In this document: positions 24,493 to 31,397 of the stretch, piece by piece
Numbering within the stretch: position 1 is the first letter of the stretch
Layout of the letters: the number at the start of each line of letters is the position of its first letter
Source of the DNA: JADKCL01 sp031424495
GTDB lineage: Bacteria; Bacteroidota; Bacteroidia; J057; JADKCL01
Reading direction: 5' to 3'
NCBI GenBank assembly: GCA_031424495.1
Contig: JANPHP010000283.1
Location: 1 to 31,397, forward strand
Length of the DNA stretch: 31,397 bases
Program-made: the position numbers and the translations under genes
The notes under the pieces: model-generated
Databases searched by the model: none
Seen by the model: the letters and a program-made list of their open reading frames with translations, nothing else
What the model was told of the DNA's origin: nothing

Positions 24493-24915
24493 TCACTCCA
24501 AAACGACGGCACCGTTTGCATCCAACTCCCAAAAAGGATTGTAGGCGACTTCAAACAGATGCCCGTCAGGATCGCTGAAATAGCCACTGTAGCCGCCCCA
24601 GAAGACTTCTTGGGCGGATTTCACGACCTTTCCACCCAGGCCTTCGACCTGTGCCAAGACCTCGTCCACCTCATCTTTGCTGCGTGTGTTTTGTGCCAAT
24701 GCGATCCCTGAAAAGCCGCTACCTGCTGATGGAATCCCAACATCCGCCGCCAATTCTTCACGCGGATACAAGGAAAAGAGGATGCCGCCCAATTGGTATA
24801 GGATGAGATCATCCATGCTTTTGGGCGATTTTTGCCAACCAAGTCCAGCAAAAAAGGCCTCTGATCGGGCGATGTCGGCCACGCCGAGGGTGATAAGCGT
24901 GAGTTTTTGACGCAT
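24493..24915 (-). CDS. VOC family (glyoxalase-fold) protein
   Basis: The 140-residue protein shows the two beta-alpha-beta-beta-beta modules of the family: LTLITLGVADIARSEAFFAGLGWQ, then FSDPDGHLFEVAYNPFWELD with the metal-site Glu. Such single-domain proteins include glyoxalases, fosfomycin and bleomycin resistance proteins and dioxygenases. Neither pocket residues nor context favours one. The start at 24915 is the first ATG fitting the family; an earlier in-frame ATG adds 18 non-family residues. Confidence 0.88.
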   Translation of the reverse strand: MRQKLTLITLGVADIARSEAFFAGLGWQKSPKSMDDLILYQLGGILFSLYPREELAADVGIPSAGSGFSGIALAQNTRSKDEVDEVLAQVEGLGGKVVKSAQEVFWGGYSGYFSDPDGHLFEVAYNPFWELDANGAVVLE

Positions 24916-24945
24916 AGGGTTACAAAATTTGACCCAATATCGGAT

Positions 24946-24981
24946 TTTGTGGCTTTCCTTAATCGGCAAAAAATATATTTG
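24946..24981 (+). promoter_or_regulatory. Candidate promoter of the small lipoprotein unit
   Basis: TATATTTG (24974-24981) is an exact -7 box; TTTG at 24946-24949 is 24 bases upstream, slightly too far. A TAGCTTTG at 25015-25022 is an alternative without a good -33 box. A leader of ~90-120 nt would result. Confidence 0.35.
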
Positions 24982-25108
24982 CAGGGGGGGCTACCATCTT
25001 GGCCTCTATTTTGCTAGCTTTGCTACAAGGCTTTCAAAAGTCCCATTTCCCGTGCAAGAATCTGTCTTGAATTAATTTCCGATTCTAATCCTTAAAACAC
25101 CAGTTGTT

Positions 25109-25306
25109 ATGAAACGACAATTTGTAATTTTCGCATTTGCGGCGGCTTCCCTATTGATGGTGAGCTGCGGCCCCTCTGCTGCCGATCAAGAAAAATTGAA
25201 GCAGGAGACCATCGCCGTCGAGGAAGCTACGGTCGCCGTGGACTCTTCCAGCTTCGAAATCCAAAAGACTTCCCAGTCCCTCGACGCCATCCTCAACCAG
25301 CTTTAA
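25109..25306 (+). CDS. Small lipoprotein, 65 aa
   Basis: The lipobox LLMVSC puts the lipidated cysteine at residue 20, after a typical signal (MKRQFVIFAFAAASLLMVSC). The mature 45 residues are almost wholly helical and charged (QEKLKQETIAVEEATVAVDS, then SSFEIQKTSQSLDAILNQL). This looks like a short coiled-coil lipoprotein of the Lpp type in shape, not by homology. The family is not recognised. The next gene starts 32 bases downstream and a terminator follows it, so both are likely cotranscribed. Confidence 0.75.
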   Translation: MKRQFVIFAFAAASLLMVSCGPSAADQEKLKQETIAVEEATVAVDSSSFEIQKTSQSLDAILNQL

Positions 25307-25338
25307 TCCTATCCATCACAGCTAATTTTGCGACAAGA

Positions 25339-26079
25339 ATGAAAACGAAAATGAATTTGTTGAAGGCTAGCCTTATGGGCTTGGCCATCCTGTTTGCTGC
25401 TGGCAAAATCACAGCCCAAAAGGTGACTACCGACGTCAAGAGCGGCAAGGAAATCCTGAAAGGCGAGCAAAACGGCGGTAAAAACGAGATCAAAAATGGC
25501 GGTACCCCGGAGCAAGGCACTGGCAAGGGTGACATCAAAGGCGACCCCAAAGGTGGCAAAAACGATATCAAAGGCACTGCCACAGGCGGTAAAAACGATA
25601 TCAAGAATGGCACGGGCGGCACTGAGACGGGTGGTACGGAGACAGGAGGCACAGAAACTGGCGGCACCAACGGTGGCAACACCGGTGGCAGCGGCGATGT
25701 TGCCACTGATCGCATCGATGCAGGCAATACGGGCGGCGCATTCATGCGCGACAGGAGCAACGAGGGCAAACCTTATGACCAGGCACGCCTTGACGCTTCC
25801 AAAACCAAGTGCCAAGCAGCAATCGACGGTGCGAATGCGATCATTGCCACCGAAGAGCAGCACATCCAAGCCGCTAAAGATAAAATCAAGGCTGCCGAAG
25901 AAGCCGTTGTGCTCATGAAGGCCGACAAAAAGGCTGACCAAGCATTGATCGGTACCAAAGAAGGCCTCATCGCCCAGGCGAATGCAGCACTTTCTATGTT
26001 GGAAAGCCAAGTTGCCGCCGGCAAAGCCGCAATCGAGCGGGCCAAAGCCCTCTTGGTTCCTGCTGTGGCAGCAAAATAA
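25339..26079 (+). CDS. Secreted Gly/Lys-repeat protein with C-terminal coiled coil
   Basis: A signal peptide (LKASLMGLAILFAAGKITAQ) is followed by ~90 residues of low complexity: the unit GGKN(D/E)IK appears three times and a related GKGDIKGDP once, then TGGTE occurs three times in a row and Gly/Asn/Ser repeats continue. From about residue 145 the sequence is an Ala/Lys/Glu helix (IIATEEQHIQAAKDKIKAAE, ALSMLESQVAAGKAAIERAK), likely a coiled coil. It resembles a structural or envelope-bridging protein. Family and function are not recognised. Paired with the small lipoprotein upstream. Confidence 0.78.
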   Translation: MKTKMNLLKASLMGLAILFAAGKITAQKVTTDVKSGKEILKGEQNGGKNEIKNGGTPEQGTGKGDIKGDPKGGKNDIKGTATGGKNDIKNGTGGTETGGTETGGTETGGTNGGNTGGSGDVATDRIDAGNTGGAFMRDRSNEGKPYDQARLDASKTKCQAAIDGANAIIATEEQHIQAAKDKIKAAEEAVVLMKADKKADQALIGTKEGLIAQANAALSMLESQVAAGKAAIERAKALLVPAVAAK

Positions 26080-26106
26080 AGCTGCGTCCCAGGCGCAATC
26101 GACATG

Positions 26107-26148
26107 ATCGAGGGGCAGCTTGCATTCAGGCGGCCCCTCGATTTTTTG
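26107..26148 (+). terminator. Strong intrinsic terminator
   Basis: atcgaggggc (26107-26116) pairs with gcccctcgat (26133-26142), followed by a run of Ts. The stem is 10 bp and GC-rich. Confidence 0.9.
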
Positions 26149-26177
26149 TTGCCCAGACCTGCCTTTTTTGCTAAGTC

Positions 26178-26208
26178 TTGCAGCTTCGGTAAAGTCGCTG
26201 TATCATTG
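26178..26208 (+). promoter_or_regulatory. Promoter of the DUF3298-like lipoprotein gene
   Basis: TTG (26178-26180) and TATCATTG (26201-26208; one mismatch to TAnnTTTG) are spaced by 20 bases. A ggag lies just before the ATG at 26220. Confidence 0.55.
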
Positions 26209-26219
26209 GTTCACGGAGA

Positions 26220-26999
26220 ATGAAAAAGACAAAACATATTCAAAGATTGTGGATCCTAGGCTGCCTCTTGGCGGGGCTGTTTGCTTGCAAATCGCCGAGC
26301 AAGGTGGATGCGGCCGATCAGCCTCAGGAATCTACAAGCCCGCTTCCTGAGTTGAACGAGGCAACGACTGCCATCGCAATAGATCGATTCTCAGATTATC
26401 CCGATGGATTTGTGGAGGATTCCATCTTCAAATTTGACAGTACGACCCATCACAGCACCGCCCTTTGTTTCCCCCAAAAGCCAGGGGATGAGACATTCAA
26501 CCGCATGGTTTCCAAATATTGCGATCAGCATGCCGAGGGTTATTTCCCAGATGCTCCACGCGAGGAGTTTGACAACTCCGAATTTTCAATGTGGGTTGTG
26601 GATCTGCAAAAGCATGCGGACATTGTCAGCATCCAATGGAAGGAGCAGAGCTATTATTCTGGAGCCGCACATTTCTCCCATGGCAATCCCTGTTTCAATT
26701 GGAATCTGAAGGAACGCGTGCGAATGGATTTCCATCATTTTTTCCATTTTGCAGGCCAATATTCCAAAGCACGTTTTTGTGAAATATTCAACCAAAGCAG
26801 GCATGGTGGCGATCAGGAATTGGAGCCCAATGAGCTTACAGATGCATTGAATTTATTTGTTGGCAGGGATAGTTTGGTCTTGTGCTTTGATGATTATGAT
26901 CGCGGGCCATCGATGACCCAAATGAAGGCTTCCTTTTCAGACATCGACGGCTTTTGGCGAGCTAATGTGAGGAAGGAAATGGGGCTGGACTTGCACTGA
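26220..26999 (+). CDS. Lipoprotein, RsiV/PdaC DUF3298-like
   Basis: The lipobox LLAGLFAC gives Cys23. The mature part contains QSYYSGAAHFSHGNPCFNWNL and then ERVRMDFHHFF, which follow the DUF3298/DUF4163 pattern (Y-Y-x-G-A-A-H, then N-x-D/N-L, then the D-L-F segment). PdaC/RsiV-type proteins bind or process peptidoglycan or are anti-sigma factors; which applies here is unclear. The final ~70 residues (SLVLCFDDYDRGPS) also agree. The call rests on pattern, not on a search. Confidence 0.6.
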   Translation: MKKTKHIQRLWILGCLLAGLFACKSPSKVDAADQPQESTSPLPELNEATTAIAIDRFSDYPDGFVEDSIFKFDSTTHHSTALCFPQKPGDETFNRMVSKYCDQHAEGYFPDAPREEFDNSEFSMWVVDLQKHADIVSIQWKEQSYYSGAAHFSHGNPCFNWNLKERVRMDFHHFFHFAGQYSKARFCEIFNQSRHGGDQELEPNELTDALNLFVGRDSLVLCFDDYDRGPSMTQMKASFSDIDGFWRANVRKEMGLDLH

Positions 27000-27075
27000 G
27001 TTTGATAAGCAGGCTAGGCGGATCAGAACAATAGGATCATAGAATTTTCGCTGAAAACCCTTATCTTTCAGGACG

Positions 27076-27972
27076 ATGATGCTTTGGAATTTCAAAATAT
27101 TGCGCAAGAAACGACACTTCGGTGGAATCCATTTCCTGTTGGGTTTACTGGCGCTAGGCTTGGTCGCTTGCCATCATGGCAGGCGCATCCAAAAGCCTGA
27201 GAATACGCCTACTCCGCTTGCGGCCGCTGTCATTACGCCCTCTGCACCACAACCCAAACCCATCCCGACCGAAGCCGCCAAGTCGGCCTCCGAGGCCGTA
27301 GAAAAAGGCATCAATTTCCTCAGCCATTCCGCTTGGGAATTTGAATACGTCTATCTCTACACCTATCTGCAGCGCCAATACAATTGGCCCAATCTCCCTG
27401 CGCAGGCGCGCACCGCCTACGTGCGCGACAGCTTGCAGAGAAAAGGCGATCAGATGGCCTTGGTGACGCTGCACGAAATGGATTTATTTGGGCGATTGCT
27501 CGATCCGCAATACCGCATCAATGCCACACTCCTAGCGAGTGCCGAGGAACTGGATTCGGTGACGGTTCCGGCATTGTATTGTGATGTCTTCCAGCTGGAT
27601 ACGGCCCAGTATTTCCCAATATTGCGCGGGGAGGTCCGCGCTGGGGGCTACCGTGCCACGCATGCTTTATTGTGTTGTATTTGGATGAAGGAAAATGGCT
27701 GTCTCGATGTCGGTACGGCAGGGAGATTAGATATTCAAATAATCCTTCCGAACATGAAAATGCTCCTTGCCTCCCCCGATTATTGGAGCGACCTCAATAT
27801 CGAGGCGGCCGCCTTGTTGCGCGCCGCAAAACAGCCTTACCCAGACAATTGGATCGAGGGCATCGTGCAGGCACAACGCCCCGACGGTGGATGGAGCACC
27901 TTCCCCAACGGCGACAAGAGCGAAACGCATCCGACGATACTCGCCTTGTGGTTTTTGGCCGGATTGGAATAA
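27076..27972 (+). CDS. Lipoprotein with terpenoid-cyclase-like alpha/alpha toroid
   Basis: An N-terminal signal ends in LLALGLVAC, giving a probable lipoprotein; a Pro/Thr-rich linker follows. The mature part is helical throughout and its last unit QAQRPDGGWSTFPNG with ETHPTILALWFL matches the QW-like repeat of squalene cyclases, prenyltransferases and alpha-2-macroglobulin thioester domains (G-G-W then H-x-T-x-x-A-L-W). No DxDD or cyclase active-site acid is seen. It ends 14 bases before the convergent regulator gene and is 1.3 kb from an alpha-2-macroglobulin gene. Function unknown. Confidence 0.7.
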   Translation: MMLWNFKILRKKRHFGGIHFLLGLLALGLVACHHGRRIQKPENTPTPLAAAVITPSAPQPKPIPTEAAKSASEAVEKGINFLSHSAWEFEYVYLYTYLQRQYNWPNLPAQARTAYVRDSLQRKGDQMALVTLHEMDLFGRLLDPQYRINATLLASAEELDSVTVPALYCDVFQLDTAQYFPILRGEVRAGGYRATHALLCCIWMKENGCLDVGTAGRLDIQIILPNMKMLLASPDYWSDLNIEAAALLRAAKQPYPDNWIEGIVQAQRPDGGWSTFPNGDKSETHPTILALWFLAGLE

Positions 27973-27986
27973 AGGTGCTCGCTGCA

Positions 27987-28634
27987 TTATCCCTTCGCAA
28001 AAAAGCGGTCTTCCTCGTCGAGCAGGGGTTGATGGCTCAGCACATTCGCCTTCACCAAATGCACGAGGGTGCGTGATGCCGCCGATCGGGGTATTTTTGC
28101 CAAGTCGGCATATTCCTGGACCGTGATCCGCTTGGCCGTTTCCAGATAATGCATCAGGATGCGTTCCTTGTCGCCATATTCCACCTTCATGTCGCGCTCG
28201 CGGCCCTCGTAGCGCAGCAACTCGGTCGTTTCCTTGGTGGCGCGCACGCTGCTGTCTGCGATGCGGATGAGCGGATGCCCGATGTCATCGGTCTCGCTTT
28301 CGAGGGCAAAATGCGGTTTGGTCTTGCTGCGTGGCACGACGATCGCCACCACGGCGCGCTTGCGGCTCAGCGGCACGACCTCCAAGCGCCAATCCAAGGC
28401 TGGGCGCACCCAGGCATCTAGGTTCAGGGTAATGGCCTCCTCGATTTCGCGGGGGTCGCGCAGCCCCGAGATCACGCCATCGTCTTCCACCCCCACAAAC
28501 AGGGTGCCGCCTTGCGTATTTGCAAAGGCGACGAGCTCGCGCATGAGCTTGGGCCATTCAGGCAACTTGTGCTTGAACTCGACATGCAGGCCCTCGCCCT
28601 GCGCCACCACCATTTGGAGTTCGCGGAATGTCAT
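27987..28634 (-). CDS. AlbA_2/Schlafen-like DNA-binding regulator with C-terminal wHTH
   Basis: Residues ~8-110 match the AlbA_2 domain: GEGLHVEFKHKLP, ELVAFANTQGGTLFVGVEDDG and the strand VVAIVVPRSKTKPHF. The C-terminal half (RILMHYLETAKRITVQEYAD, then LAKIPRSAASRTLVHLVKANVL) is a winged-helix. Such proteins are putative transcriptional regulators; Schlafen relatives cleave RNA, and this one lacks the extra domains. The protein is complete at 215 aa. Its own promoter is not clear. Confidence 0.88.
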   Translation of the reverse strand: MTFRELQMVVAQGEGLHVEFKHKLPEWPKLMRELVAFANTQGGTLFVGVEDDGVISGLRDPREIEEAITLNLDAWVRPALDWRLEVVPLSRKRAVVAIVVPRSKTKPHFALESETDDIGHPLIRIADSSVRATKETTELLRYEGRERDMKVEYGDKERILMHYLETAKRITVQEYADLAKIPRSAASRTLVHLVKANVLSHQPLLDEEDRFFAKG

Positions 28635-29283
28635 AGAGCAATATTAACACGATTGTAGAATTTTTGGAGAACTGTGTGGATGCATGGCGCGATTTTGCCC
28701 CCTCCAAGCAGTCAATTTTTTTTTGGCAATCAGTTGAACTACGGGTAGCAAGGACAGAACGGACACTTGAAAACGATTTACCTACGCTGCGGGGCACTGA
28801 CTTTTGGTAGCTGGGAGCGGGAACTCAAAGCCATCAAGTTAAGGGAAAACGCACCCTCCATGGTGGCGTGGTTCAAGCCTGAAAGGCTTCAACTTGGATA
28901 GCCGTGGGTAAAACCCACGGTCAGCAATCGCATAGAACCACCAACCCCGAAGTGGGTTGAACTTGATTACAAAATCAGTGTACTGTACTCACATTCAACC
29001 CTTTCAGGGTTGATGAATCATAAACGCCTCTAACCCCCGGTTTTACCGGGGGCTATCCAAGTTGAAGTCCTTCGGACTACTTTCGGTGTTAAGGGCAATT
29101 TTCAAGCAACTTGAGGCCAAGTCCAAAATCCTTAACCTAAAAGCATTGAGCGGGAGCTCCCGGATAAGTTGCACAAAGAAGCACGCGCGCCGTAGAGCCT
29201 GTCCGCGCTGCCTCAGCGGGATGCCGCCTCTTACAAGTATCACATCACCAGATAATTCTATCGAAACGAATCCGAAGCTCACG
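28635..29283. other. Intergenic region with REP-like cluster
   Basis: No gene is visible. It contains the composite palindromic cluster annotated separately; the rest holds small GC-rich hairpins (gggagctccc near 29155). Confidence 0.65.
28875..29077. repeat. Composite REP-like cluster with 17-bp inverted repeats
   Basis: The sequences cttcaacttggatagcc (28887-28903) and ggctatccaagttgaag (29051-29067) are perfect 17-bp inverted repeats. Each flanks a hairpin: ccgtgggt/acccacgg (28902-28920) and cccccggt/accggggg (29034-29052). Outside lie gcct-gaa-aggc and gtcc-ttc-ggac; in the centre aaccc/gggtt stems occur near 28943 and 28998. The mirror plan suggests two REP units facing each other, as in a REPIN. 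There is no transposase inside. Confidence 0.8.
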
Positions 29284-31395
29284 TTACAACCCTGAGATTT
29301 TGATCCTCCTGATCTCGTTATTGCCGCTGAGCAGGGGCAGGTACATCTGCTCGGCCTTGGCACAATTGAGTACATAATTGCCGTTGTAGCGGGCCTGCAG
29401 CGCGATGTCGATCACATAATTCCCGGCAGGCAGGTCGCGGTAATAACACACCGTCTTTTGGCGGAAGTACTCCCGGTAGTTTTGCAGCCCTTGGAAATAA
29501 CTATAACCCTGCGTCTTTTCGCCATAGCTACAACCCGCCGGAATCGGAATTTCCAACATCACATAGTCGAGGTCATGCTTCACCTGAAAGTTCACGCGCA
29601 GGGTCACGGCATCGCCAGCCTTCAAGACTTGCTGTGCATTGCCCGCATTGCCTTGGTAAAAATAGGTGCTGATGTTGAAGAGCGAATCTGTTTTTTGGGG
29701 AGCAGCATTGAACCAACGCTGGTAGGCCGTGAAAAACACCAAACCATAGCCCTTTTTGATCACCTCCATGCTGCCGGGCACCGCCGCCAAGGTCAGCGCC
29801 GAATCAAAAGGCAATGGCCGCTCCAAACCATCGACACGCAAGGTCGCCCTCGGTTTATCGACGATGGCCTTCGCCCCAATGTCAGGAATCAGCGTTTGCA
29901 GCACTTGCGCGGTCATATAGGTATTGCCCCAGCCAGTGGCGCTGCGGGATTCGAGGATGAAACGCAGGTAGGGAAACAACTCACGGGGCTGCTTGCCCTC
30001 GCGGCGCAAGATGCGGTAGGCGCTGAGCATCGGCTCCAAAGGACAATAGGGCGTGCCACGCTGCCAAGTCGGATAGCGCCTTTGCTGCCTGAAAGCTTCC
30101 AAGTCGAGGTCGACCCAAGCTTTGAGCGAATCCAAATTGATCGGCATGCCCGCGACTTGCCGCAGCTCCATGATGGCGAGCTTTTGTTGGGCGGTCTTGA
30201 ACCTGAGGGTATCCAGCCCTTCGATTTTGCTGCGAATGTCCAACTCGGGGTTGATGGATTGGATCAATTGCAGGGCCTCGACATTGTTGAAGTGGTACCA
30301 TTGGTAATCGAGGTGCAGGAGCAGGCCGGGGATCCAGTCGAGCATTTGGGTGCGCACCTCATAGCCTTGGGCGCGAGCCATTAGGAGCGCCTTTGTCACG
30401 TGGAGGCTCACCCAGATTTCGGGTTTCATGCCGGGCCACCAGCCCCAGGCCAGGCCCTGGTCGAGGGAGATGCGCTTATCGAGCATCTGTATGCACTTTT
30501 GGATGTCTCTTTCGCCATGCCAGGGGCGATTGAGGGACTTGAAGATCTGCTGCTCGGCGAGGAGTGCGATGAGTTTGGAGCTGAGCTGTTCGTTGCAGAG
30601 GTGGTTGTAATCATGCAGGCGCTGGGTCTCGATGAGCAGCAGTTCTTGCATTTTGGTGGTGGCATAGACATGCACCGGGCCGCCGTCGGCTTGAAAGGGA
30701 GCGACTTGCAGGGTCGTGTCGCCCACCAAGCTGGCAAATGTGCCCCGCGCATCCTCGATGCCGACCGGGAAGACCTTGACGCCGAGTTCCTCGCCGTCGC
30801 CATAGCCATCTGTGCGTTCGGCCATGTAGCTGAGCCGCAAGGAGTCCGCGCCGGGGCTGGGGGTGAATGCGAGTGTGTCCAGCTGCACGGGCCCGCATTC
30901 GCCCACATGCTCCTGCGTGCGACCATCCACCAAAAAGCGCCGCCGCACTTGCAGCGTGTCGCCCGTGTAGTTGAGCACCTTGCCGATGGCAAGGCAGGTG
31001 TCGCCCGCCATCAAAAAGCGCGGCATGGCCAGCCGGCCCGCCAGTGGTTTCCAAGCTTTGATGAACGCAGCCGTCGCGCCTGAGCGTCCACGGCGGTCGA
31101 TCGCGACAGCATAAGCGTCCCAGCGCGTGATGTCCTCGGGGAATGTGACCTGGAAGCGGCTTGTGCCACTGCGGTCGGTGAGCAAGTTGGGCCGCCAGAT
31201 CGCATTGTCCCTGAAATCTTTGCGCAAGACACTCTGCCCCTCCAATCCAGCCATCAATTCTTCAGGGAAACTGGGCGCTTTGTTGATGGCAGATGGATCT
31301 TCGTTGAGTTTGCCGTCGATGTAAGAGCTGACTGCGCCCGCACGCGCCCCCCTGATATTGAGTGCGCCCACGGTCACGGGCCGCAGATCAGACTT
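29284..31395 (-). CDS. Alpha-2-macroglobulin family protein, C-terminal part
   Basis: The gene runs off the right edge, so only ~704 C-terminal residues are seen. Family landmarks are present in order: RPNLLTDRSGTSRFQVTFPE (the alpha-2-macroglobulin core strand), a thioester-type motif HLCNEQLSSK in the usual Y-x-x-C-x-E-Q setting, a long alpha/alpha toroid domain (PLEPMLSAYRILRRE, GWGNTYMTAQVLQTLIPD) and a C-terminal receptor-binding-like domain (DYVMLEIPIPAGCSY). Near the window edge is IRGARAGAVSSYIDGKL, resembling a TonB plug motif. Bacterial relatives are periplasmic or outer-membrane protease traps, often near penicillin-binding proteins. Usual length is ~1,800-2,000 residues. Confidence 0.9.
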   Translation of the reverse strand, partial: KSDLRPVTVGALNIRGARAGAVSSYIDGKLNEDPSAINKAPSFPEELMAGLEGQSVLRKDFRDNAIWRPNLLTDRSGTSRFQVTFPEDITRWDAYAVAIDRRGRSGATAAFIKAWKPLAGRLAMPRFLMAGDTCLAIGKVLNYTGDTLQVRRRFLVDGRTQEHVGECGPVQLDTLAFTPSPGADSLRLSYMAERTDGYGDGEELGVKVFPVGIEDARGTFASLVGDTTLQVAPFQADGGPVHVYATTKMQELLLIETQRLHDYNHLCNEQLSSKLIALLAEQQIFKSLNRPWHGERDIQKCIQMLDKRISLDQGLAWGWWPGMKPEIWVSLHVTKALLMARAQGYEVRTQMLDWIPGLLLHLDYQWYHFNNVEALQLIQSINPELDIRSKIEGLDTLRFKTAQQKLAIMELRQVAGMPINLDSLKAWVDLDLEAFRQQRRYPTWQRGTPYCPLEPMLSAYRILRREGKQPRELFPYLRFILESRSATGWGNTYMTAQVLQTLIPDIGAKAIVDKPRATLRVDGLERPLPFDSALTLAAVPGSMEVIKKGYGLVFFTAYQRWFNAAPQKTDSLFNISTYFYQGNAGNAQQVLKAGDAVTLRVNFQVKHDLDYVMLEIPIPAGCSYGEKTQGYSYFQGLQNYREYFRQKTVCYYRDLPAGNYVIDIALQARYNGNYVLNCAKAEQMYLPLLSGNNEIRRIKISGL

Positions 31396-31397
31396 GA

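Noticed and set aside
28860..29090. CRISPR array
   Set aside because: The repeats are inverted and hairpin-forming with no regular direct repeats or spacers, and no cas genes are near.

Overview
The window looks like chromosomal DNA of a Bacteroidota bacterium, probably of the Saprospirales/Chitinophagales type; the exact order is inference. The evidence is one secreted protein with a type IX secretion (T9SS) type A sorting domain, another with a gliding-motility-associated (type B, CHU_C-like) C-terminus, promoters of the Bacteroidota form TTTG-N18-21-TAnnTTTG, few Shine-Dalgarno sites, many lipoproteins, and the order rpmH-rnpA-yidD-S41 protease. I see no tRNA, rRNA, CRISPR array, complete insertion sequence or prophage.

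Layout. 1-3.1 kb: the end of a WG-repeat protein, then a large T9SS-exported protein containing a lysyl-oxidase domain. 3.1-3.8 kb: an AT-rich non-genic stretch holding two homologous copies of a small transcription unit (promoter, 5' hairpin, ~100-nt conserved core that also encodes a 20-23-residue hydrophobic peptide, terminator). I could not match it to any known family and it is the best candidate for something undescribed. 3.8-7.8 kb (minus): a lectin/Ig-like adhesin translationally coupled to a DUF985 cupin, then a protein I do not recognise. 8-11 kb: FkbM methyltransferase, a MITE-like palindromic element, a DUF4440-type secreted protein and an msrB-msrA methionine sulfoxide repair operon exported as lipoproteins. 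11.1-12.2 kb: two tandem paralogues resembling Imm51 immunity proteins. 12.6-13.4 kb: a lone thiG with an apparently leaderless promoter. 13.5-19 kb (minus): a housekeeping block of S41 protease, yidD, rnpA, rpmH (missed by length filters), rsgA and an M61 peptidase. 19-22.8 kb: tandem palindromes, an orphan antitoxin-like gene, fadH, a DUF4442 hotdog protein and an ASCH protein. 23-25 kb (minus): a B12-type radical SAM protein and a VOC protein. 25-28 kb (plus): a two-gene unit (tiny lipoprotein plus Gly/Lys-repeat protein) and two further lipoproteins. 28-31.4 kb: an AlbA_2/Schlafen-like regulator, a composite REP-like palindromic cluster, and the C-terminal part of an alpha-2-macroglobulin-family protein running off the window.

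Themes. Much of the content concerns the cell surface: T9SS cargo, lipoproteins, an alpha-2-macroglobulin and envelope Msr repair. This is mixed with core translation genes (L34, RNase P protein, RsgA) and palindromic repeats lying between genes.
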